From: an uncultured Solirubrobacteraceae bacterium
Lineage (GTDB): Bacteria; Actinomycetota; Thermoleophilia; Solirubrobacterales; Solirubrobacteraceae
NCBI GenBank assembly: GCA_955652345.1
Contig: CATPBV010000299.1
Coordinates: forward strand, 1-5,998
Reading direction: 5' to 3'
Length of the DNA: 5,998 bases
The notes beneath the pieces were generated by a model. The model did no database searches. It was not told where the DNA came from and was given only the letters and a program-made list of their open reading frames with translations. Positions 1 to 5,135 of the stretch are shown piece after piece. The translations under genes were made by a program, and so were the position numbers. Position 1 is the first letter of the stretch. Each line of letters starts with the position of its first letter.

Positions 1-143
1 GCGTTCTGCTTGAGCTGCTCCCGGTAGCCGATAGCGTCCATGTACACCACGGCGACGGGCCATGGTCCCTCGCCATCGGGATGGACGATGAAGGTGGTCA
101 TCTCCCCGTCGCTCGTGGGGACGTGGATCTCGCGCTCTGTCAT
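1..143 (-). CDS. Dienelactone hydrolase family protein (N-terminal part, cut by window edge)
   Basis: Only the first 47 codons are visible. The protein begins MTEREIHVPTSDGEM and continues through a short beta-rich stretch to VVYMDAIGYREQLKQN. The pattern of a 'VPTsDG.m..fi..P.g.gPwPvavvyMDa.G.re.l' opening is typical of the dienelactone hydrolase branch of alpha/beta hydrolases, where the first strands precede the catalytic Cys/Ser-Asp-His residues. Those residues would lie beyond the window edge, so activity cannot be judged. The family hydrolyses lactone or ester bonds in the cytosol; the substrate here is unknown. The start is well supported: a GGAGG ribosome site (plus-strand 149-153) sits five bases upstream of the ATG. 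It is divergent from the VOC gene, and both families occur in aromatic-compound and small-molecule metabolism, so a shared pathway is possible but unproven. Confidence 0.85.
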   Translation of the reverse strand, partial: MTEREIHVPTSDGEMTTFIVHPDGEGPWPVAVVYMDAIGYREQLKQN

Positions 144-195
144 CAGGGCCTCCGGCTCGGCATTCTGCCTTGATCTCGTCTACACAGGCACGCGC
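144..195. promoter_or_regulatory. Divergent intergenic region (hydrolase / VOC)
   Basis: This 52-base gap lies between two start codons pointing away from each other, so it probably holds at least part of both promoters, which may reach into the coding regions. I see no convincing -10/-35 pair on either strand and no clear inverted repeat that would mark an operator. The VOC side has only a weak AGG (186-188) seven bases before its ATG. Confidence 0.4.
149..153 (-). promoter_or_regulatory. Ribosome binding site of the hydrolase gene
   Basis: Read on the minus strand, this is GGAGG followed by five bases (CCCTG) and the ATG at 143-141. It is a strong match to the 16S anti-Shine-Dalgarno sequence at suitable spacing and fixes the start of the hydrolase. 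Confidence 0.7.
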
Positions 196-888
196 ATGAG
201 ATTCCTGCACGTCACCCTTAGGGCTCAGAGCGATCAGGTTGCAGAACTGAACGACTTCTATCGCCGTGAGCTGGGGCTTGACTCCCTGAACGCCGGCGCC
301 AGCGAGGTGTGCCTCACCGTCGGCGAGACGCTGCTGAGCTTCCGGCCCGGGGCGGGCGAGCCGTTCTACCACTTCGCCCTGCTGCTTCCGGGCGACCGCT
401 TCGCCCAGGCGCTCGAGTGGGCGCGAGCTCGGACGCCGCTCCTATCGGACCCGCACTCAGGCGAGGTCGTGTTCGATTTCGAGGACTGGAGCGCGCACGC
501 GTGCTACTTCCACGACCCGGCCGGCAACATCGTCGAGCTGATCGCTCACCGCGGGATCGGCGAGGCTTCGACACAAGGGGAGTTCGAAGCCAGCGAGCTG
601 ATCGGGCTGTCCGAGCTCGGGCTCGTGGGAGACCCGTTGACGATGGCGAGCGCGCTGTCGAGCAGGCTCGGCCTCGAGCTCTGGGACGGCACCGTGACGG
701 GGCCGGGCCGGCTGGCTTTCGTCGGACGGAAGGCGCGCACGCTGATCCTGTCGGATGCCGGCCGGGGCTGGCTTCCGACCGGCCGACCCGCTGAGGTCCA
801 CGACGTCGACGTGGTGCTCTCGGGCTCGCCGCACGGCGAAGTCACACTCGAGGCATCCCGGTACCGAATCGCCCGGCGCGGCGAATGA
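196..888 (+). CDS. VOC superfamily protein (glyoxalase/extradiol dioxygenase fold), two half-domains
   Basis: The protein has 230 residues and starts MRFLHVTLRA. Residues 1-118 form a recognisable VOC module: strand 1 with H5, an FYRRELGLDS segment (21-30) typical of the helix after strand 1, H59 in FYHFAL, and a terminal strand CYFHDPAGNIVELI (103-116) with E114. H5, H59 and E114 lie where VOC metal ligands usually sit. Residues 132-228 look like a second half-module (SELGLVGDPLTMASALSSRLGL, then a FVGRK strand and VHDVDVVLSG), but it lacks the closing 'DP.GN..EL' strand and has no obvious full ligand set. VOC proteins include lyases, dioxygenases, isomerases and antibiotic-binding proteins; the sequence does not separate these. 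The start at 196 is preferred over an in-frame ATG at 40 because the extra 52 residues would overlap the hydrolase gene antisense and do not look VOC-like. It is probably a separate unit from the operon that begins 84 bases downstream. Confidence 0.85.
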   Translation: MRFLHVTLRAQSDQVAELNDFYRRELGLDSLNAGASEVCLTVGETLLSFRPGAGEPFYHFALLLPGDRFAQALEWARARTPLLSDPHSGEVVFDFEDWSAHACYFHDPAGNIVELIAHRGIGEASTQGEFEASELIGLSELGLVGDPLTMASALSSRLGLELWDGTVTGPGRLAFVGRKARTLILSDAGRGWLPTGRPAEVHDVDVVLSGSPHGEVTLEASRYRIARRGE

Positions 889-972
889 CGGTGGGTCGGG
901 TGGTGGCTCTGGTGCAGTCGGGACACTACGATTCATGCTCGGCGCGGCCGGCGGCCCCGCCGACGGGAGGTT
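889..972 (+). promoter_or_regulatory. Probable promoter region of the MoxR/DUF58 operon
   Basis: This is the only gap upstream of the five overlapping genes, so the operon promoter most likely lies here or in the end of the VOC gene. A TACGAT hexamer at 927-932 fits an actinobacterial TAnnnT -10 element. The matching -35 position (about 904-909, TGGCTC) is weak. Transcript start would then fall near 938-940, leaving a short leader. This is a guess from pattern only. Confidence 0.3.
965..970 (+). promoter_or_regulatory. Close-set ribosome binding site of the DUF4129 gene
   Basis: GGGAGG lies two bases before the GTG start at 973, closer than the usual five to nine. No other in-frame ATG, GTG or TTG exists between 889 and 973, so the start is retained despite the spacing. 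Confidence 0.5.
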
Positions 973-1887
973 GTGACTGCTACGGGGAGGTCCGCAGCGG
1001 AGCTGCACCGCAACTCCAGCAGTAAGAGCGCGAGCCGCGCACTGATCGTCGTCGCGGTGGTGCTCCTCGCTGGCCTCGCGGCGATCGCGAGCCGGTCGCC
1101 GCTGGGCGGCGCCTCGCCATCCTTCCCCGCTTCAGCCGGTGGCTCGCCGCCGGAGATTCCGACCCCTTGGGTGATCGCGCTGATGGTCGTCGGCGGCGCC
1201 GTGGCCCTGTTCACGATGATCTACTCCTTGCGGACGGGCGCGAGGCTCGGAAGCGCGAGAAAGAGAGGCGGGAAGTCGTTCGGCCTGGCCTCCGCCCTGC
1301 AACTGGTCGTGCTGGTGGGAATGGTCGCGCTGGCCGTCACGCTGCTCGCCCATAGACGCAATCCGCACCGGCCAGCCGGGCTCGGTGCGGTCGGCAGGGC
1401 CGGGCACGGGGCGCACTCCGGCGGCACGGCGCTCCCATTCATCGGGTGGTTTCCATACGTCGCGCTAACCGCGCTGGTGGTGATCGACCTGGTGATTCTC
1501 GCCGTCGCTTTCGCCCCGGTTCGCCGTGGCGACGCGACCGTCTCCTCCCCGGACGTCGCCCGCTCTGCCGCCAGGGCATCGCTCGACGCCCTCGACAGCG
1601 AGCCGGATCCACGACGAGCAGTGATCGCCGCCTATCGGCGGATGGAGCTGGCGCTGTCGGACGCAGGCCTCCCTAGGCGGGCGGCCGAGTCACCGCGGGA
1701 GTATCTGCGCCGGGCGCTCGGATCGCTCGAGGTGAGCGCAGGCCCGGTTGGGACGTTGACCGGCCTGTTCGAGCGCGCTCGCTTCAGCGTGCGGTGGATC
1801 GGCGAAGCGCAGCGGGATGAGGCGGTCGTGGCGCTGGTCGCGCTGCGCGACGAGCTCGAGGTGGAGCGCGATGCGGCTCGCAGCTGA
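973..1887 (+). CDS. Four-TM membrane protein with C-terminal DUF4129 domain
   Basis: The protein has 304 residues. Hydrophobic segments at about 23-40, 65-85, 107-126 and 155-181 predict four membrane passes. The basic loop 86-106 (several Arg/Lys) is likely cytosolic, which puts both termini in the cytosol by the positive-inside rule. Residues about 208-295 match DUF4129: DPRRAVIAAYRRMELAL, then ESPREYLRRAL, then LFERARFSVRWIG, the hallmark 'aY..mE..l...G..r...eTp.Eyl.r' and 'F..ARFS' pattern. DUF4129 proteins regularly accompany MoxR and DUF58 genes and are thought to be structural or signalling parts of that envelope system; no enzymatic role is known. The loop 127-154, probably outside, carries H127, H132, H145 and H148. 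GTG at 973 is the only in-frame start codon between the VOC stop and the first TM; its ribosome site GGGAGG (965-970) is unusually close, two bases away. Confidence 0.85.
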   Translation: MTATGRSAAELHRNSSSKSASRALIVVAVVLLAGLAAIASRSPLGGASPSFPASAGGSPPEIPTPWVIALMVVGGAVALFTMIYSLRTGARLGSARKRGGKSFGLASALQLVVLVGMVALAVTLLAHRRNPHRPAGLGAVGRAGHGAHSGGTALPFIGWFPYVALTALVVIDLVILAVAFAPVRRGDATVSSPDVARSAARASLDALDSEPDPRRAVIAAYRRMELALSDAGLPRRAAESPREYLRRALGSLEVSAGPVGTLTGLFERARFSVRWIGEAQRDEAVVALVALRDELEVERDAARS

Positions 1888-2269
1888 GTTTGTGGCGATC
1901 CTTGCCGGAGCGGTCGCGATGATCGCCCTGATCCCGCGCGCCGCCCGCCGCAAGCGCCGCCGTCGCCCTCGCGAGCAGCCACTGCGCCCGGCCGATCTGG
2001 TGCGACTCGAGCGTCTGGTGGTGACGGGCCGATCGAGCGCCGGGGACGTCCACCAGCGCCTGCGCCCGGTCCTGCAAGAGGTGGCGGCAGCCCGGCTGCG
2101 TCCTCACGGCGTGTGGCTGAACCGAAATCCTGAGCAGGCACGTGCGCTGCTCGGCGACGAGCTGTGGGAGCTGTTGCGCACTGACCGCCCGCGGCCGGCC
2201 GACCCCCGTGCGCCCGGGCTCTCGCTCGAGCAGCTCGGCGCCGCGATCACTCGACTGGAGCACCTGTGA
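1871..2269 (+). CDS. Small single-TM basic protein of the MoxR/DUF58 cluster, function unknown
   Basis: The protein has 132 residues. One hydrophobic segment (about 5-22, AEFVAILAGAVAMIALIP) is followed by a highly basic stretch (RAARRKRRRRPR, 24-35), so it should be anchored with its C-terminal domain in the cytosol. The rest is a predicted helical domain: LVRLERLVVTGRSSAGDVHQ, LRPVLQEVAAARL, then LLGDELWELLRTDR and a LEQLGAAITRLEHL end. I recognise no named domain, but small proteins of this shape ('H.rLRP.L.e.a..RL', 'LG...w.ll') recur next to MoxR and DUF58 genes in actinobacteria. The ATG at 1871 is chosen over an in-frame ATG at 1817 because it has GGAG four bases upstream (1863-1866) and the extra 18 residues would lie entirely inside the DUF4129 gene. 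It overlaps that gene by 17 bases and the MoxR gene by 4 (GTGA), which suggests coupled translation. Confidence 0.8.
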   Translation: MRLAAEFVAILAGAVAMIALIPRAARRKRRRRPREQPLRPADLVRLERLVVTGRSSAGDVHQRLRPVLQEVAAARLRPHGVWLNRNPEQARALLGDELWELLRTDRPRPADPRAPGLSLEQLGAAITRLEHL

Positions 2270-3249
2270 CGCAGATCGTCCCTGCGCTCGACCTGGAGGA
2301 TGTCGCGGTTCGCTCGAGGCGAATCATCGATGAGCTCGAGCGGGCGATCGTCGGTAAGCGCGAGGCCCTCGAGCTCGCGCTCGCCGCGCTGCTCGCCGAT
2401 GGCCACGTCCTGATCGAGGACTATCCGGGTCTCGCAAAGACGCTGTTCGCCAGGTCGTTCGCCGCCGTCACCGGCACGCGCTTCGCGCGCGTGCAGTTCA
2501 CACCTGACCTGATGCCCTCCGACGTCACCGGCGCGTCGATCTTCAATCAGCGGACCGGCGACTTCGAGTTCCGGCCCGGGCCGGTGTTCACGAACGTGCT
2601 GCTCGCTGATGAGATCAACCGCGCCCCGCCGAAGACTCAGGCCGCGCTACTCGAGGCGATGCAAGAGCATCAGGTGACCACCGACGAGCGCACCCGCCCG
2701 CTCGAGCGCCCATTCCTCGTGCTCGCGACGCAGAACCCGATCGAGTACGAGGGCACCTACCCACTCCCCGAGGCCCAGCTCGACCGTTTCCTGATCAGGA
2801 TGCGGATCGGCTACCCCTCGGCGGAGGACGAGTGGGAGATCCTCGAACGCCGGGTGGAGCGACGGTCCGAGGAGGTCCATCTCGACCCGGTCGTCGACCG
2901 CGAGGAGCTGATCGCGATGCAGTCCGCGATCGAGACCGTCCACGTCGCCCCGAGTATCGGCCGCTACATCGTTGCGCTGGTCGGCGCAACGCGCCAGAAC
3001 CCGAGCATCCAAGTCGGCGCGAGCCCGCGCGGCACGCTCGCGCTGATGAAGCTGGCGCGGGTGAAGGCCGTCCAGGACGGGCGCGAGTTCGTCGTTCCCG
3101 ACGACGTCAAGGCGGCCGCCGTTCCCGCGCTCGCGCACCGGCTCGTGCTGCGGCCCGAGCTGTGGGTGCAGAGCGTTCGGGACGAGGATCTGGTGCGCGA
3201 TTGCCTGGCGCAGGTGCCCGTGCCGGCGGCGGAGCCAGATGAACGGTGA
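2266..3249 (+). CDS. MoxR-family AAA+ ATPase
   Basis: The protein has 327 residues, normal for MoxR. The P-loop EDYPGLAKT (51-59, K58 and T59) is the usual MoxR variant of Walker A. VQFTPDLMPSDVTG (77-90 region) is a family signature, Walker B is NVLLADEIN (110-118, D115 and E116), sensor 1 is LATQNP (153-158), and GTYPLPEAQLDRF (163-175) carries a conserved Arg near the expected finger position. GASPRGTLAL (251-260) holds the sensor 2 Arg (R255) in the C-terminal lid, which continues to the end with VPDDVKAAAVPALAHRL. All key residues are present, so it should bind and hydrolyse ATP. MoxR proteins are cytosolic, form ring oligomers and act as chaperone-like remodelers, often on a DUF58/VWA partner encoded next door. 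The GTG start overlaps the previous stop (GTGA), and the end overlaps the DUF58 gene by 11 bases. The target is unknown. Confidence 0.96.
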   Translation: MTQIVPALDLEDVAVRSRRIIDELERAIVGKREALELALAALLADGHVLIEDYPGLAKTLFARSFAAVTGTRFARVQFTPDLMPSDVTGASIFNQRTGDFEFRPGPVFTNVLLADEINRAPPKTQAALLEAMQEHQVTTDERTRPLERPFLVLATQNPIEYEGTYPLPEAQLDRFLIRMRIGYPSAEDEWEILERRVERRSEEVHLDPVVDREELIAMQSAIETVHVAPSIGRYIVALVGATRQNPSIQVGASPRGTLALMKLARVKAVQDGREFVVPDDVKAAAVPALAHRLVLRPELWVQSVRDEDLVRDCLAQVPVPAAEPDER

Positions 3250-4576
3250 GCCGACCCGGATCGCCGCGCCGGTGGCTCTCGGAGCCTCGGCGTCGCCCGA
3301 CTCGATCCGGCGTGCGCCGACCGTGAAGTTGCGCGCCTACCTGCTCCTGGCGGCCGCTGGAATGGTCGGCGGTCTCGCCGCGGGATTACCTCAACTCGTC
3401 GCGCTGGCGGCGCCGTTCGCGGCCTACGTCGCGCTCGGGATCGCGCTCGAGCGCCGGCCGCGCTTGACGGTGAGCGCCGAAGGCTGGCCTGACCGAGCAC
3501 TCGAGGGTCACGACGTCTCAGGCGCCGTGCGGATCCAAGCTGACACCGCCGTCGATCGGATCGAGCTCGAGCTGCGATGCGGCGCAGGCGTCACGTCACA
3601 GGGACCGCTACGCCAGGTGCTTCGGCTCGGCGAAGGTCAGCAGGAAGAGGTTGGCACGGCGCTACAAGTCGACCGGTGGGGTGCACGCCACCTCGGCACG
3701 CTCGCCTGCGGGGTGTCCGACGGCTTCGGCCTGATCCGGTACGAGCTCGCTCCGGTTTCCCTGGGAGCGGTTCGCGTCTTCCCTCGTGGTGAGACCCTCC
3801 GGGAGCTGATCAATCCTCTCGAGGAGCAGGCTACGACCGGAAGCCGGGTCTCCCGCCAGCGGGGAGAGGGGATCGAGTTCGCCGACATCCGTCCCTTCGT
3901 GCCCGGCGATCGGATCCGGAAGATCAACTGGCGCGTCGCCGCGCGTTATGGCACGCCATATGTGACCGAGCGCCACCCCGAGCGCAACGCCGACGTGATC
4001 CTGTTTCTCGACACGTTCGCCGAGGTCAGGGAGGGAGCCGGCAGCACCCTGAAGCTCGCCGTCCGAGCAGCCTCGTCGCTCGCGGCCGCGTATCTCGCTC
4101 GCCGTGACCGCGTCGGGGTGGTCGGTTTCGGGGGCGCCCTGACCGGGCTCGGCCCCCGCTTCGGGCAGGTCCAGCAATACCAGATCCTCGATGCCTTGAT
4201 CGGCAGCGAGGTGATCTTCAGCTACGCCGACAAGGACGTCCGCTTCGTCCCGCGCCAGATGCTCCCCCCGAAGGCGCTCGTGATCGCGATCACCCCGCTG
4301 ATCGACGAGCGCTTCATCGGGGCACTCGTGGATCTCCGCGCCCGCGGCTACGACATTGCCGTGCTCGATGTCTCGCCAGTTCCGCTCGCACCGGCCGGCA
4401 AGACCGCGTCGGACGTGCTGGCCCACCGGTTGTGGCTGCTGCGGCGAGCGGCTCTCGCGTCGCGCCTCGGCGAGCTCGGGGTGCCCGTGACCGAGTGGCG
4501 CGGTGAGGAGCCGATCCAGGTCCCGATCATCTCGACATCCGCGCTGCGGCGACGCAGCCGGACCCTCGCGGCATGA
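3239..4576 (+). CDS. DUF58 domain membrane protein with VWA-like region
   Basis: The protein has 445 residues. Two closely spaced hydrophobic segments (about 33-50 and 52-70) form a membrane hairpin, followed by a beta-rich region (75-180) of the kind seen before DUF58. The DUF58 core is clear: RQRGEGIEFADIRPFVPGD (206-224), then RIRKINWRVAARYGTPYVTE (225-244), matching 'G.EF..iR.y.pGD..R.InW...AR...l.v.e'. A VWA-like fold follows: DVILFLDTF (252-260), RRDRVGVVGFGG (288-299), PPKALVIAITPL (343-354) and YDIAVLDVSP (371-380). The MIDAS start reads LDTFAEV rather than D-x-S-x-S, so metal binding at that site is doubtful. DUF58 proteins are the standard partner of MoxR ATPases and are thought to sit at the inner face of the membrane. 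The ATG at 3239 has GGAG four bases upstream (3231-3234). Its stop overlaps the next start as ATGA. Confidence 0.93.
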   Translation: MNGEPTRIAAPVALGASASPDSIRRAPTVKLRAYLLLAAAGMVGGLAAGLPQLVALAAPFAAYVALGIALERRPRLTVSAEGWPDRALEGHDVSGAVRIQADTAVDRIELELRCGAGVTSQGPLRQVLRLGEGQQEEVGTALQVDRWGARHLGTLACGVSDGFGLIRYELAPVSLGAVRVFPRGETLRELINPLEEQATTGSRVSRQRGEGIEFADIRPFVPGDRIRKINWRVAARYGTPYVTERHPERNADVILFLDTFAEVREGAGSTLKLAVRAASSLAAAYLARRDRVGVVGFGGALTGLGPRFGQVQQYQILDALIGSEVIFSYADKDVRFVPRQMLPPKALVIAITPLIDERFIGALVDLRARGYDIAVLDVSPVPLAPAGKTASDVLAHRLWLLRRAALASRLGELGVPVTEWRGEEPIQVPIISTSALRRRSRTLAA

Positions 4577-4992
4577 GCGGATGGCTCGTGATCGCGCTGA
4601 CGGCGGGTGGGTCGGGCCTGATCGTGGCCGCCGTGTGGGCGCGATGGCCCGCGCTGATCCTGTGGGGCCTGGCCGCCCTGGGGAGCGCTTACGCCGGCGG
4701 CGTTGCGAGCGGCCGGGACGTGTGGCTGACGACCCCCCTCGTCGCGGCTGCTCTCCTGGCGCTGGGGGAGGCCTCCTTCTACGGCGCCGAGCGCGCCAGC
4801 GGCACGGACTACTCGGGGCGCCAGGCAGCCCGGGTGCTGCTCGCCGCGCTCGCGGGCCTCGTCGTCTCGGCGGCGGTGTTGCTGGCGGCGTCGATCGCAG
4901 TCCCGAGCTCGCTGGTACTGACGCTCGTCGGGACGCTCGCGGCGGTACTCGCGATCGCGCTGCCGAGCGTTCGGTTCCGGCGGCGCGTCTAG
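4573..4992 (+). CDS. Small multi-TM membrane protein ending the MoxR/DUF58 operon
   Basis: The protein has 139 residues, nearly all hydrophobic. Segments at about 3-22, 26-44, 52-68, 86-108 and 112-131 suggest five membrane passes, with an RFRRRV tail that should be cytosolic. There is no soluble domain and no recognised motif. A more polar stretch, GAERASGTDYSGRQAAR (71-87), links TM3 and TM4. The ATG overlaps the DUF58 stop by 4 bases (ATGA), so its translation is probably coupled to that gene and it likely belongs to the same complex. In many related clusters this position holds a large transglutaminase-like membrane protein; this protein is far too short and has no Cys-His-Asp domain. I do not recognise its family, and its function is unknown. 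Confidence 0.8.
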   Translation: MSGWLVIALTAGGSGLIVAAVWARWPALILWGLAALGSAYAGGVASGRDVWLTTPLVAAALLALGEASFYGAERASGTDYSGRQAARVLLAALAGLVVSAAVLLAASIAVPSSLVLTLVGTLAAVLAIALPSVRFRRRV

Positions 4993-4994
4993 TC

Positions 4995-5017
4995 CGTGGG
5001 CACCATCAGTGCCCATG
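4995..5017. terminator. Hairpin just after the operon, possible terminator
   Basis: CGTGGGCAC, loop CATCA, GTGCCCATG gives a nine-pair stem with one G-T pair, starting three bases after the stop codon at 4992. No T-run follows, so it may be a factor-independent terminator only in the loose sense common in high-GC genomes, or an mRNA-end stabiliser. Confidence 0.5.
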
Positions 5018-5030
5018 AGGGGATAGTGCG

Positions 5031-5061
5031 GACGCGCCCGGGCTGGGGGCCCGGGCGCGTC
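5031..5061. terminator. Strong 13-bp GC hairpin, likely bidirectional terminator
   Basis: GACGCGCCCGGGC pairs perfectly with GCCCGGGCGCGTC across a five-base loop (TGGGG). It lies between two convergent genes, 39 bases after the operon's stop codon and about 75 bases before the ferritin-like gene's stop. The location and stem strength support a shared terminator. Neither side carries a T-run, which is usual in high-GC actinobacteria but lowers certainty. Confidence 0.65.
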
Positions 5062-5076
5062 GCATGGTGCGTGAGG

Positions 5077-5112
5077 AGGCGCGCCCGGGCCGCGTGGAGC
5101 CCGAGCGCGCCT
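5077..5112. terminator. Third GC hairpin, probably terminates the ferritin-like gene
   Basis: AGGCGCGC (5077-5084) pairs with GCGCGCCT (5105-5112). After one mismatch the stem continues for four more pairs around a ten-base loop. It is the hairpin nearest the stop codon of the minus-strand gene (5136-5138), so it may be that gene's own terminator. No T-run is present. Confidence 0.45.
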
Positions 5113-5135
5113 GGTGCTGCGCCCGTCAGCGGGTC

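Noticed and set aside
40..195. Upstream extension of the VOC protein to an ATG at 40
   Set aside because: The extra 52 residues run antisense to the well-supported hydrolase N-terminus and do not resemble the VOC fold. The domain begins cleanly at MRFLHVTL.
457..1008. Minus-strand open frame (183 codons) across the VOC gene and promoter gap
   Set aside because: The product is Pro/Arg/Ala-rich with no domain pattern, and it is antisense to a recognisable VOC protein.
3662..4426. Long minus-strand open frame (254 codons) opposite the DUF58 gene
   Set aside because: The opposite strand encodes a clear DUF58 protein. The antisense product is Asp/Gly/Arg-rich with no domain pattern, as expected for a GC-rich shadow frame.
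4348..5016. Minus-strand open frame across the small membrane protein and the hairpin
   Set aside because: The product is Arg/Gln-rich low complexity. It overlaps two plus-strand genes whose starts are linked by ATGA, and it crosses the first terminator hairpin.
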